Of a stretch of 64,000 bases of DNA, positions 13,365-21,862 are shown in pieces. The first letter of the stretch is position 1. Every line of letters begins with the position of its first letter. The notes under the pieces were generated by a model. That model ran no database searches. It was not told where the DNA came from and saw only the letters and a program-made list of their open reading frames with translations. A program made the translations under genes and the position numbers. The DNA comes from Chitiniphilus shinanonensis DSM 23277 (lineage in GTDB: Bacteria; Pseudomonadota; Gammaproteobacteria; Burkholderiales; Chitinibacteraceae), in contig NZ_KB895348.1 in assembly GCF_000374805.1 (NCBI RefSeq), forward strand, positions 53,087 through 117,086, written 5' to 3'.

Positions 13365-14252
13365 ATGAACGCCCCGCTCGCCATCACCGGCCGCCACTTC
13401 CACCGCGGCTACGCCCTGCCCGTCTGCGTCAGCGATACCCCACCGGCGGCGGTGCTCGCCGACGCGCCGCGCTTCGTCGTCGCCGTGGCCGAGGCCGGCA
13501 CCGCCACACTGACGCTCGCCGGCCAGCGCCTGCTGTGGAGCGCCCCGGCCGCGCTGCTGCTGGACGAACGCACCCGCCCCGAGCTGGATCACGCGCCCGG
13601 CCTGACAGTGCGCTCGGTGCACTTCGACCCCGCCATCGTCAACTCGGCATTCACCCCGCACAGCCTGCGCCAGGGCTCGTTCGACGGCACCGCGTTGCAG
13701 GATTTCTACCTGCTGCAACCGCTGCTCGCGACCGAGCCCGCGCGACGCGCGTTGCGGCTGTCGCCGAGCCAGGCGCGGCACCTGACCCGCCTGCTGGCGT
13801 GCATCGCCGACGAGGCCGACACCCAGCGCGACGACAACTGGCCCTGCCGTACCCGCTCGTGGCTGTTCGAATTGCTGTTCAGCCTGCGCGCCGCCGAGCA
13901 CGCCGCCGCGCTGGCGCTACCCGCCGCGACCGAGCGACTGGACGACGCGCTGCTGCGGGTGCACGAGCGCTATCACACCCGTTTCACCGTCGCCGACCTG
14001 GCGCGCTGGTGCGGCAGCAACCGCACCACGCTGAACACGCATTTCCGCAAGCTGACCGGCGCCAGCGTGCGTGACTACGTGATCCGCCTGCGCATCGACA
14101 CCGCCGCCGCGCTGCTGCGCGACACCCTGCTACCGGTGACCGAGATCATGAGCCGCGTCGGCTACGAAAACCCCAGCCACTTCACCCGCACCTTCCGCCA
14201 ACTGACCGGCCTGACCCCGAGCGCCTATCGGGCGCGGCATGGGTGGATGTAG
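13365..14252 (+). CDS. AraC-family transcriptional regulator
   Basis: A 295-residue regulator. The N-terminal half (about 1-180) looks like a cupin-type sensor domain (AVAEAGTATLTLAGQRLLW and LLLDERTRPELD). The C-terminal AraC DNA-binding domain (about 193-292) has two helix-turn-helix motifs: FTVADLARWCGSNRTTLNTHF and VTEIMSRVGYENPSHFTRTF, followed by the typical LTGLTPSAYRARH. It lies divergent from the DUF4397 lipoprotein gene, which could be its target, but no operator was identified. It is followed by a composite intergenic repeat. Confidence 0.93.
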   Translation: MNAPLAITGRHFHRGYALPVCVSDTPPAAVLADAPRFVVAVAEAGTATLTLAGQRLLWSAPAALLLDERTRPELDHAPGLTVRSVHFDPAIVNSAFTPHSLRQGSFDGTALQDFYLLQPLLATEPARRALRLSPSQARHLTRLLACIADEADTQRDDNWPCRTRSWLFELLFSLRAAEHAAALALPAATERLDDALLRVHERYHTRFTVADLARWCGSNRTTLNTHFRKLTGASVRDYVIRLRIDTAAALLRDTLLPVTEIMSRVGYENPSHFTRTFRQLTGLTPSAYRARHGWM

Positions 14253-14266
14253 GGGGGCGTATCCCT

Positions 14267-14507
14267 GGGAAGGGGGAAGGGCAACGGCGTAACTTCCAAA
14301 TCTTGAAACACAGAGAGCACAGAGAACACGGAGATTCACAGAGAAAACCACCAACAGTGAGTGGTGAATTGGCATTTCCCATCGTGCTCGATCAAGTAAG
14401 AAAACGAGCAAGGCCGCCTTTCGCTTTCTCCGGTTTTCTCTGTGCTCTCTGTGTCCTCTGTGTTTCAAGATTTGGGGTTTGGGGTGGTTTTACCCTTCCC
14501 CCTTCCC
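14267..14507. repeat. Nested inverted repeats: family C arms enclosing a family B element (B1)
   Basis: Outer arms GGGAAGGGGGAAGGG (14267-14285) and its inverse (14491-14507) enclose a family B pair. The inner left arm (about 14296-14346) is rich in CACAGAGAGCACAGAGAACA; the inner right arm (14431-14480) reads TCTCTGTGCTCTCTGTGTCC and ends TTTCAAGATTTGGGG. No gene is present between the AraC gene and the next start at 14617. Confidence 0.85.
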
Positions 14508-14616
14508 GCCGTCCCCCTACCGTTGTCATTCCGCACAGTCCCGCTGTCATTGGGCGCTGCCCGGGTGTGGTCGCGCTCCGTATCTTGGTCCCACCACATC
14601 TGCTACGGAGCACGTC

Positions 14617-15366
14617 ATGCGCAAGGAACTGCAATGGATCGTCATCGCCTTCACCGCCACCTGCGCCAGCCTGGCCTGGGCTGCGCGCAAGCCGAAGCCG
14701 GCGCCCACGCCTCAACCGGTGGTGGAGACGGCGCCCGCGCCGGCGTTCGAGCGGGTGGGGTTCACCAGCGAGGACGGGGTGACGCTGGCCGGGCGGCGTT
14801 ATGGGGCGCCGGGGGCGGCGTGGGTGATCCTGTCGCACCAGTACAACCGCGACCAGACAAGCTGGGAAAACTTCGCCACCCGCTTGGCCGGCGCCGGCTA
14901 CACCGTGCTGACCTATGATTTCCGGGGGTACGGCGATTCGGGCGGCAAGCAGGACATCGCCCATATCGACCGCGACCTCGGCGCCGCGGTGGCCTATGCC
15001 CGGGCCAACGGCGCCACGGCGCTGGCGCTGGTCGGGGCCAGCATGGGCGGCATCGCCACGGTGCCGGTGGCGGTGGCGACCAAACCGCAGGCCATCGTGC
15101 TGCTGACGGTGGGGCCGTCGTTCAACGGGCTGGTGGCAGGCGACGACAACCTGAAGGCCATCGCCGCGCCCAAGCTGTTCGTCGGCGCCAAGTACGATTT
15201 CGCCATGGAAGACACCCGGCGCATGGCCGAAACGGCGGCCGAGCCCAAGGAGTTGATCGTCTCCAAGGGTGGCGGCCACGGCACCGACATCTTCGGCGCC
15301 GGCGACGGCGATGCGATCGAACAGCAGATCACGGCCTTCATCCAACGAACGGTGCCCTTGCCATGA
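14617..15366 (+). CDS. Exported alpha/beta hydrolase
   Basis: A 249-residue protein with a signal peptide (MRKELQWIVIAFTATCASLA, cleavage near WAA) and a proline-rich linker PKPAPTPQPVVETAP before the hydrolase domain. The nucleophile elbow is GASMGG (Ser near residue 146). Other hallmarks are LSHQYNRDQTSWENF (oxyanion region), YDFRGYGDSGG, a candidate acid in KYDFAMEDT and the catalytic His in GGGHGTDIF. GGAG precedes the ATG. Its stop overlaps the start of the next gene (ATGA), so the two are translationally coupled. Substrate is unknown. Confidence 0.9.
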   Translation: MRKELQWIVIAFTATCASLAWAARKPKPAPTPQPVVETAPAPAFERVGFTSEDGVTLAGRRYGAPGAAWVILSHQYNRDQTSWENFATRLAGAGYTVLTYDFRGYGDSGGKQDIAHIDRDLGAAVAYARANGATALALVGASMGGIATVPVAVATKPQAIVLLTVGPSFNGLVAGDDNLKAIAAPKLFVGAKYDFAMEDTRRMAETAAEPKELIVSKGGGHGTDIFGAGDGDAIEQQITAFIQRTVPLP

Positions 15367-16247
15367 AGCGATTGCTGCTTGTCACGCTGTTGTGCCCCGC
15401 GCTGGTCACGGCGGCGGATGCGCTCTACTTCGACGATTTCTCGCAACCCGACCGCGCCACCTTGCAAGCGGACGGCTGGGTCCTGCGCAGCGGCAAGGGC
15501 TTCCCGGGGGTGCCCGGTGCGCATTGGTGGGTGGAGGGCATCGCGCTGCGCGACGACCCGGCCGTGCCCGGCAACCGCCTGCTGCGGCTGGCGGCCGAGA
15601 CCGACGGCAGCAACGACGGCACGCGCCAGGCACAGCTGTGCCACCAGCGCCACTACCTGGACGGCACCTACGCCGTGCGCATCCGCTTCACCGACCAGCC
15701 GGTCAGCGGCCCCAACGGCGACGAGGTGGTGCAGACCTTCTATACCCTGGGCGCCTGGGGCGAGCCGTTCTACAGCGAGTTCGACCACGAGTACCTGCCC
15801 AACGGCGGCTGGGGCCACGTCGGCCCCACGCTGACGCTCAACAAGTGGGAAAGCCGGCCGTTCCCGCCCGGCGGCGAGCCGGTGGCGACCTCGGGCAACG
15901 TCGCCGGCAGCCATGCCGGCTGGCACACGCTGGTGCTGCATGCCCGGGCGGGCGAGCTGGGCTTCTTCGTCGACGGCAAGCCGGCGGTGACGCACCAGCG
16001 CAACGACCAGCCGCCGGTGTTGATGTCGATGAACTTCAACCTGTGGTTCGTCGCCGACCACCTCGCCCCCACGCCCAAGCCGCGCCGCTGGGAACAGGAT
16101 GTGGATTGGGTGCTGCACGTGGCCGACCAGTGGTGGAGCACCGACGAAGTGAACCGCCACATCGCCGACTGGCGCAAGGCCGGGCAGAAGCGGCTGGACA
16201 CGATGCAGCCCAAGCCGCCGGTGCCGCCATCGTTGTGCGAGCTGTGA
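15363..16247 (+). CDS. Secreted GH16-like concanavalin-fold protein
   Basis: A 294-residue protein with a signal peptide (MKRLLLVTLLCPALVTAADA). The body looks like a laminarinase/GH16-type jelly roll: FDDFSQPDRATLQADGW at the start, then YSEFDHEYLPNG, which matches the GH16 ExDxE catalytic arrangement (E, D and E near residues 139-143). Later come HTLVLHARAGELGFFVDGKPA and MSMNFNLWF. It could hydrolyse or bind a beta-glucan or related polymer; the exact substrate is unknown. The ATG overlaps the stop of the upstream hydrolase by 4 bp. A family C hairpin follows immediately after the stop. Confidence 0.8.
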   Translation: MKRLLLVTLLCPALVTAADALYFDDFSQPDRATLQADGWVLRSGKGFPGVPGAHWWVEGIALRDDPAVPGNRLLRLAAETDGSNDGTRQAQLCHQRHYLDGTYAVRIRFTDQPVSGPNGDEVVQTFYTLGAWGEPFYSEFDHEYLPNGGWGHVGPTLTLNKWESRPFPPGGEPVATSGNVAGSHAGWHTLVLHARAGELGFFVDGKPAVTHQRNDQPPVLMSMNFNLWFVADHLAPTPKPRRWEQDVDWVLHVADQWWSTDEVNRHIADWRKAGQKRLDTMQPKPPVPPSLCEL

Positions 16248-16248
16248 A

Positions 16249-16345
16249 TGGGAAGGGGGAAGGGAGAAGAGGGAAGGGTAAAATCCGCAGCGCCAGGGTT
16301 GTGGTGCTTTTGACGTTACCCTTCCCCCTTCCCTCTTCCCTACCC
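16249..16345. repeat. Family C inverted repeat between convergent genes
   Basis: A hairpin whose left arm (GGGAAGGGGGAAGGGAGAAG, then AGGGAAGGGTAA) pairs with the right arm (TTACCCTTCCCCC, then TTCCCTCTTCCC). The loop region ends GGTGCTTTTGACGTTACCC, also found in the copy at 20459-20562. It fills the whole gap between the GH16-like stop and the treC stop, and may serve as a two-way transcription end. Confidence 0.85.
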
Positions 16346-17994
16346 TAATCCACCAGCCACATCACCGCCTCCCACGGCCGCAACTGCAATGCGGCGGCCA
16401 GCGGTGGGGTATCGGGATGGTTGGCGATCAACGTGCGTGCCGGGCCGGTGGCGGCCAGTTCGCCCAAGGGCGGCAGCGTCTCCGCCACCGTTTCGCCGCT
16501 GAAGTTGCATGCCACCACCAGCGTGGCGGCGGGGGTGCGGCGCAGGTAGACCCACAGCGCGGGGTGGTCGGGGGTCAGGCAGTGGTAGTCGCCGTCGGCC
16601 AGCACCGGATGCCGCTTGCGCAGCGCGATCAGGCGGCGGTAGTGATGCAGCACCGAGTCGGGATCGTCGCGTTGCGCGGCGACGTTGACCTCGCGCCAGT
16701 CCGGCGCCAGGTCGATCCACGGCGCTTCGCTGGAGAAGCCCGCGTTGGGGCCGGCATCCCATTGCATCGGGGTGCGGGCGTTGTCGCGCGATTTCTGGCG
16801 GATCGCCGCCATCACCTCGTCCTCGGGCAGCCCGGCCGCCAATAGCAGGCGGTGGGCATTCAGCGTTTCCACGTCGCGGTACTGGGCGATGTCGGCGAAC
16901 CCGGGGTTGGCCATGCCGATCTCCTCGCCCTGGTATACGTATGGCGTGCCTTGCAGGCCGTGCAGCGCGGTGGCCAGCAGCTTGGCCGACGGCACCCGCC
17001 AGGCGCCGCTGTCGCCGAAGCGGCTGACCACGCGCGGCTGGTCGTGGTTGCACCAGAACACCGCGTTCCAGCCGCCGCCGGCGTGCATGCCTTCCTGCCA
17101 GGTGGAGAGGATGCGCTTGAGCGCGATGAAATCGTACGGCGCGGCCACCCATTTGCGGCCTTCGGGGTAATCCACCTTCAGGTGGTGGAAGTTGAAGGTC
17201 ATCGACAATTCCCGCCGATCCGGGCGCGAATAGTGGATGCAGTGCTCCAGCGTGGTGGACGACATCTCGCCCACCGTCAGCACCTCGCGCCCGGCGAACA
17301 CCTCGCGGTGCATCTGTTGCAGGTGCTCGTGCACCTGCGGGCCGTCGGTGTAGAAGCGGCGTCCGTCGCTGTCGTCCTCGGGGAAATCCGCCGGCTTGCT
17401 GATCAGGTTGATCACGTCCAGCCGGAAACCACGCACGCCGCGCTCCAGCCAGTAACGCATCATGGCGAACACCGCCTGGCGCAGTTCGGGGTTGGCCCAG
17501 TTGAGATCGGCCTGGCTGGTGTCGAACAGGTGCAGGTAGTACTGCCCCGCCACCGGGTCGTATTCCCACGCCGGGCCGCCGAACTTGGACTGCCAGTTGT
17601 TCGGCGCGTCGCGCCACAGGTAGAAATCGCGCCACGGGTGATCGCGCTCGCGCCGCGCGGTCTGGAACCATTCGTGCTCGGTGGAGGTGTGGTTGACCAC
17701 GATGTCGAGCATCACCTGAATCCCCCGCCGCCCGGCCTCGGCCACCAGCCGGGTGAAGTCCGCCATGTCGCCGTAGCGCGGGTCGATGGCGAGGTAGTCG
17801 GCCACGTCGTAGCCGTTGTCGCGTTGCGGGGAGAGGTAGATCGGCGTCAGCCAGATCCAGTCCACGCCCAGCCATTGCAGGTAGTCGAGCCGCGCCGTCA
17901 CCCCCGCCAGATCGCCGGTGGCCTGGCCGTGGGCGCTACAGAAGCTCTTGGGGTAGATCTGGTAGATGACGCTTTGCTTCCAGGTGGGGTTCAT
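16345..17994 (-). CDS. treC: Trehalose-6-phosphate hydrolase
   Basis: GH13 enzyme that splits trehalose 6-phosphate to glucose and glucose 6-phosphate in the cytoplasm. The 549 residues match TreC closely in length and sequence: SVIYQIYPKSF, DNGYDVADYLAIDP, VVNHTSTEHEWF, the nucleophile Asp in GFRLDVINLIS, the acid Glu in VGEMSSTTLEHC, SMTFNFHHLKVDYP and the transition-state Asp in FWCNHDQPR. The partner permease treB is upstream on the same strand, but 970 bp of repeats separate them. The ATG at 17994 was kept because MNPTWKQSVIYQIYP aligns from the start. Confidence 0.97.
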   Translation of the reverse strand: MNPTWKQSVIYQIYPKSFCSAHGQATGDLAGVTARLDYLQWLGVDWIWLTPIYLSPQRDNGYDVADYLAIDPRYGDMADFTRLVAEAGRRGIQVMLDIVVNHTSTEHEWFQTARRERDHPWRDFYLWRDAPNNWQSKFGGPAWEYDPVAGQYYLHLFDTSQADLNWANPELRQAVFAMMRYWLERGVRGFRLDVINLISKPADFPEDDSDGRRFYTDGPQVHEHLQQMHREVFAGREVLTVGEMSSTTLEHCIHYSRPDRRELSMTFNFHHLKVDYPEGRKWVAAPYDFIALKRILSTWQEGMHAGGGWNAVFWCNHDQPRVVSRFGDSGAWRVPSAKLLATALHGLQGTPYVYQGEEIGMANPGFADIAQYRDVETLNAHRLLLAAGLPEDEVMAAIRQKSRDNARTPMQWDAGPNAGFSSEAPWIDLAPDWREVNVAAQRDDPDSVLHHYRRLIALRKRHPVLADGDYHCLTPDHPALWVYLRRTPAATLVVACNFSGETVAETLPPLGELAATGPARTLIANHPDTPPLAAALQLRPWEAVMWLVD

Positions 17995-18055
17995 GGGGGT
18001 TCCTTGGGGTTTTGCCTGCGGCGGCGGGCTGACTGATGCCTGCGCTGTGAAGCCG

Positions 18056-18287
18056 GCGGTTTCAACGTCAACTTCAACTGCAACACCTGAAACGCCTGGC
18101 GCCTGCGGCGCGGTTGTTTGATGCCCAACGCGGTGAGGCCAGCGGTTTCAACGTCAACATCAACACCTGAAACGCCTAGCGCCTGCGGCGCGGTTGATTG
18201 ATGCCCAATGCGGTGAGGCCGGCGGTTTCAACGTCAACATCAACACCTGAAACGCCTAGCGCCTGCGGCGCGGTTGATTGATGCCCT
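18056..18287. repeat. Three tandem copies of an 80-86 bp repeat
   Basis: Units begin GCGGTTTCAACGTCAAC at 18056, 18142 and 18222. Unit 1 carries 6 extra bases (CTTCAACTGCAAC for CATCAAC), and unit 3 runs into the TIR element. The second half of each unit (TAGCGCCTGCGGCGCGG, then TTGATTGATGCCC) equals the outer tip of the terminal inverted repeat next to it, so the array looks like repeated duplication of the element end. Confidence 0.9.
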
Positions 18288-18826
18288 TCGCGACCGGGCG
18301 GGCCGGTTCATTTCTTTTGCTTCTCCAAAAGAAACGAACCAAAGAAAAGGAGCCCCGCGTCTGCGCCCCTCCGGGGTTCCCTACGTCGGTCGCGAGCCTA
18401 AGGTCTCGCTCCCTCCTCGGCGCCACGTAACGGGAGGAACCCCCGTTGGGTGCGACGGGAAGTGGGAAAAAAACAAACGCCGGCTTGTACTTTTGGGGCT
18501 GCGAAGGATGCTGATTCACCCGCAGGTACTGGCACGCGTCACCCCTTCCCTTCAAGGGGAGGGGCCGGGGGTGAGGATGGTTTGCCCGGGGCCCCTCAGC
18601 AGCGCCGAGCAGAGGACAAGCGGGGCGGGGTTTCGGCGAGGACTGTTTGAGGGCGCGCAGCGACCGAGTTTCGCAGCCGCCGACCCGATTGTCCGGCGCG
18701 AGGGTACCCCGCAGGGGCGCGTATGCGGGGCGGCCTTTTCTTTGGTTCGTTTCTTTTGGCCGTGCAAAAGAAATGAACCCGCCCGCACGGCGGCAGAGGG
18801 CGTCAATCCACGCGCCGAAGGCGCTA
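18256..18826. repeat. Element of about 570 bp with long terminal inverted repeats
   Basis: The left end (about 18256-18385) and right end (about 18700-18826) are imperfect inverted repeats of about 120 bp. They share TTCATTTCTTTTGC, CAAAAGAAACGAACCAAAGA and a GGGGTNCCC tip, and the inner tips read GCGCCCCTCCGGGG and GCGCCCCTGCGGGG. The centre holds no protein-like frame, though spurious frames exist on both strands. It resembles a non-autonomous MITE-like element. It lies between treB and treC. Confidence 0.85.
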
Positions 18827-18840
18827 ACAGGGTTCCAAGC

Positions 18841-18948
18841 AGTTGCAGTTGCAGTTGCAGTTGCAGTTGCAGTTGCAGTTGCAGTTGCAGTTGCAGTTGC
18901 AGTTGCAGTTGCAGTTGCAGTTGCAGTTGCAGTCGCAGTCGCAGTCGC
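18841..18948. repeat. Hexanucleotide microsatellite, (AGTTGC)15 then (AGTCGC)3
   Basis: 108 bp of perfect hexamers, 19 bp beyond the treB stop codon. All six frames are open through it, which explains the low-complexity pseudo-proteins seen there. Copy number could vary, changing treB-treC spacing by 6-bp steps without altering any reading frame. Confidence 0.97.
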
Positions 18949-18966
18949 AGCCACCGCTGCCCCCCC

Positions 18967-20445
18967 CTAACAACTCGCCCCCACCGCCACCGGATCCACC
19001 ACCTCCAACCGCCGATAACGCTTCGACAACAACCACGTCAGCACAAACGGCACCACCAGCACGATGGCGACCGCGATCAGATAGACCGGAATCTGCGCCG
19101 GCACCACCGAGATCACCGCCGGCAGGCCGCCGACGCCGATGGCGCTGGCTTCCACGTGGTGCAACGACACCAGCGTGGTCGCCACGGCGGAGCCGATCAG
19201 CGCGGCGTAGAACGGGAACTTGAAGCGCAGGTTCACCCCGAACAGCGCCGGCTCGGCGATGCCGAAGTACGCCGATACCGCCGAGGTCCAGTCCATGCCG
19301 CGCTCGTTGCCGTGCTTGGCCACCCACGCCATGCCCAGCGCGGCGCTGCCCTGCGCCACGTTGCACAGCGCGATCATCGGCCAGATGAAGGTGCCGCCCT
19401 GGTGCGCGATCAATTGCAGGTCGGCGGCGAGGAACATGTGGTGCATGCCGGTGGCCACCAGCGGCGCGTAGAGCAGGCCGAACAGCAGCCCGCCGGCCAG
19501 CGGCAGGGTGTCGAACAGCCAGACGATGGACTGGGCGATGCCGGCGCCGGCGTGGCGCGTCAATGGGCCGATCACCGCCAGCGCCAGCACGCCGCTGATC
19601 ACCAGCGTGGTGATCGGCACCACCAGCATCTGCGCGCCGGCCGGCACGTGGCCGCGCAGCCAGCGCTCCACCCGGCTCATCACCCAGGCGGTGACCAGCA
19701 TCGGCAGGATCTGCCCCTGGTAGCCCACCTGCTCCACCTGGAACAGGCCGAAGATGTCGAAATACGGGATGTGCACGCCGTTCAGGCCGGCGGCGGCGCG
19801 ACCGTAGTGCGAAGCGTTGAGCAGGTCGGGGTGCACCAGCATCAGCCCCAGCACCAGGCCCAGCAGTTCGCTGCCGCCGAAGCGCCGCGCGGCGGACCAG
19901 CCGACCAGCGCCGGCAGGAACACGAAGGCGGTGCTCGCCATCAGCGACACCATGTGCCACAGCCCGTTGAAGCGCGGCAGCGCGGTGAGCACGCTCTGCC
20001 CCGGGAAGAACAGCCCCGGCACCGCCAGCAGGTTGTTGATGCCCATCAGCAGGCCGGCGGCCACCAGCCCCGGCAGGATCGGCACGAACACGTCGGCGAA
20101 CACCCGCACCACGCGCTGCGGCGCCTCCAGGGTGCGCGGCCCGATGTCGCGCAGGCGCGGCTCCACCGGCGGCGGGGGCTCGACGCGGGCGGCGCCGATC
20201 AGTTCGGTCAGCTCGGCGTGCACCCGCTCCACCTCGCCCGAGCCGATCACGATCTGGAATACCCCGCTGTTGCTGAAGGCGCCCTTCACCAGCGGCACGT
20301 CGCGCAGCGCGTCCGCCTGCGCCCGGCTTTCGTCGCGCAGCACCAGCCGCAGCCGCGTGATGCAGTGCGTCAGCTGCTCGACGTTCTCGGCCCCGCCGAT
20401 CAAGGCCAGGATGTCGCCGGCGATCTTGCGATGGTCTTCGGCCAT
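18967..20445 (-). CDS. treB: PTS trehalose-specific transporter EIIBC
   Basis: Inner-membrane permease that imports trehalose and phosphorylates it to trehalose 6-phosphate. The ATG at 20445 (MAEDHRKIAGDIL) follows AAGGA and gives 492 residues. The EIIB domain has its phospho-accepting Cys at residue 28 in LTHCITRLRLVL. The EIIC domain (about 105-480) has about ten hydrophobic segments and the family motifs GLLMGINNLL, LVATGMHHMFLAADLQLI and GIAEPALFGVNLR. There is no EIIA domain, so EIIA-Glc from elsewhere is needed. treC is downstream but separated by a repeat cluster; no treR-like regulator is adjacent. Confidence 0.96.
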   Translation of the reverse strand: MAEDHRKIAGDILALIGGAENVEQLTHCITRLRLVLRDESRAQADALRDVPLVKGAFSNSGVFQIVIGSGEVERVHAELTELIGAARVEPPPPVEPRLRDIGPRTLEAPQRVVRVFADVFVPILPGLVAAGLLMGINNLLAVPGLFFPGQSVLTALPRFNGLWHMVSLMASTAFVFLPALVGWSAARRFGGSELLGLVLGLMLVHPDLLNASHYGRAAAGLNGVHIPYFDIFGLFQVEQVGYQGQILPMLVTAWVMSRVERWLRGHVPAGAQMLVVPITTLVISGVLALAVIGPLTRHAGAGIAQSIVWLFDTLPLAGGLLFGLLYAPLVATGMHHMFLAADLQLIAHQGGTFIWPMIALCNVAQGSAALGMAWVAKHGNERGMDWTSAVSAYFGIAEPALFGVNLRFKFPFYAALIGSAVATTLVSLHHVEASAIGVGGLPAVISVVPAQIPVYLIAVAIVLVVPFVLTWLLSKRYRRLEVVDPVAVGASC

Positions 20446-20458
20446 GGCAGTCCTTTTG

Positions 20459-20562
20459 GTGAGGAGTGAGGTGTGAGGAGTGAGGTGCAAAGGCAACGTC
20501 AAAACCGCGCTGTTGCCGGTGCTTTTGACGTTACCCCTCACACCTCACTCCTCACACCTCAC
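20459..20562. repeat. Family C inverted repeat in the treB leader
   Basis: The left arm of GTGAGGAGTGAGGT units (20459-20488) is the inverse of the right arm (20533-20562). The inner stem AACGTCAAAA / TTTTGACGTT surrounds a GC loop. The core GGTGCTTTTGACGTTACCC is identical to that at 16249-16345, although the arms there are GGGAAGG-type. It begins about 14 bp upstream of the treB ATG; the next 200 bp before the rhomboid gene hold no other feature seen. Confidence 0.85.
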
Positions 20563-20768
20563 CTACTAGATAACACGCAGTAATCGCCCTCCCGCTGGGA
20601 ATGCTGCCGTTGGCGACAGTGCCGGTCGGCCGATGGGCGGCGGTTGCCCGTCTGCCATCGGTGGCGAGGCAAAGACAAGGCATTCCGGATGCGGATTCGC
20701 GCGCCGCGCTCGCGTCGCGGCGCGAATTCGGCCTACCATCCGCAGGCCGTCCTCACCGTCTTCCGCCC

Positions 20769-21821
20769 ATGCGCCTGCTGCCCCCGCTTTCCTGGTTCCG
20801 CCACGCTCCCGCCAGCGTGGTGCTGATCGCCGCCAACGTATTGGTGTTCCTGGTGCAACTGTCGCTGGGCGTGCCGCTGCTGGGACCGGACAGCGCGGCG
20901 CTGGTGCAGTGGGGCGCCAATACCCACGGGCTGACGCTGGCCGGCGAGCCTTGGCGGCTGCTGTCCAGCATGTTCCTGCACATCGGGGTGATCCACCTGG
21001 TGGTGAACATGTATTCGCTGGCGGTGATGGGGCCGCTGGTGGAACACGAACTGGGCACGCCGCGCTTCGTCGGCGTCTATCTGGTCGCCGGCATCGCCGG
21101 GGGGCTGACCAGCGCCCTGTGGAACGCCAACACGCTCAGCGCCGGGGCGTCGGGCGCGATCATGGGCCTGGCCGGCGCCTATTTCGCGTTACTGCTGGCC
21201 ATGCGCCGCCGTGGCGGTCCCGGCCATGCCGCGGCGCTGCGGCAGATCGCGCAGGTGATCGTGCTCAACGTCGGCCTGGGCTTCGCCATCGATGGCATCG
21301 ACAACGCCTGCCACCTGGGCGGACTGGCCGGCGGCGCGCTGCTCACCTGGAGCTATGTCTGGGCGGCGCGCCGTCGCCCGGTGTGGCTACGCAGCGTCGT
21401 CTGCCTGTTGCTGGCGTCCGGCGCGCTGGCGGGCGTGGTGCGCTGGCAGTCGTCGGACCGGCTGTGGTTCCAGCGCACGCTGGACGACAGCCTGTCCACC
21501 GTGGCGCGCTACAGCGATTTCGACGCCTTCTGGCGCGACACCCCGACACCCCGCCGCACGGCGGAACTGACGCAGGCGGTGGCGGCATGGCAGGCCTGCG
21601 TGGATACCCAGCAGCACGCCGCCACGCTGGCGCTGGACGACGCCCAGCATCGCCTGGCGACGGAGCTGGCGCACTACTGCAACCTGCGGCTGGCGCAGTA
21701 CCGGGTGAACCAGGGCAACTGGCGCGGCAGCGGCTACCTCGCGCCGGACTGGCGCTACCGCATGCAGGCGGATCGGCTGTGGCCGACGCTGGCGCTGCGA
21801 CTGGCAACGAAGCCAGACTGA
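20769..21821 (+). CDS. Rhomboid family intramembrane serine protease
   Basis: A 350-residue membrane protease. The ATG at 20769 (MRLLPPLSWFRHAPAS) was chosen because the upstream extension is not protein-like. The rhomboid core (about 18-205) has FLHIGVIHLVVNMYSLAVMG and VYLVAGIAGGLTSAL, the catalytic Ser at residue 128 in GASGAIMG and the catalytic His at residue 182 in NACHLGGLAGG. A final hydrophobic segment (SVVCLLLASGALAGVVRW) leads to a C-terminal soluble region of about 125 residues rich in Gln and Trp, longer than in minimal rhomboids. The substrate is unknown. Confidence 0.94.
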   Translation: MRLLPPLSWFRHAPASVVLIAANVLVFLVQLSLGVPLLGPDSAALVQWGANTHGLTLAGEPWRLLSSMFLHIGVIHLVVNMYSLAVMGPLVEHELGTPRFVGVYLVAGIAGGLTSALWNANTLSAGASGAIMGLAGAYFALLLAMRRRGGPGHAAALRQIAQVIVLNVGLGFAIDGIDNACHLGGLAGGALLTWSYVWAARRRPVWLRSVVCLLLASGALAGVVRWQSSDRLWFQRTLDDSLSTVARYSDFDAFWRDTPTPRRTAELTQAVAAWQACVDTQQHAATLALDDAQHRLATELAHYCNLRLAQYRVNQGNWRGSGYLAPDWRYRMQADRLWPTLALRLATKPD

Positions 21822-21862
21822 AGCGCCACGGTTTTCTGTGATTTCCGATCGAGGAATGACCA

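Noticed and set aside
18056..18287. Possible CRISPR array
   Set aside because: The 80-bp units are contiguous with no unique spacers, the units are too long, and no cas genes are present.
18256..20469. Long frames across the TIR element, hexanucleotide array and treB
   Set aside because: They consist of repeat-derived low complexity (for example alternating Ala-Thr or Gln-Leu) plus antisense of treB.
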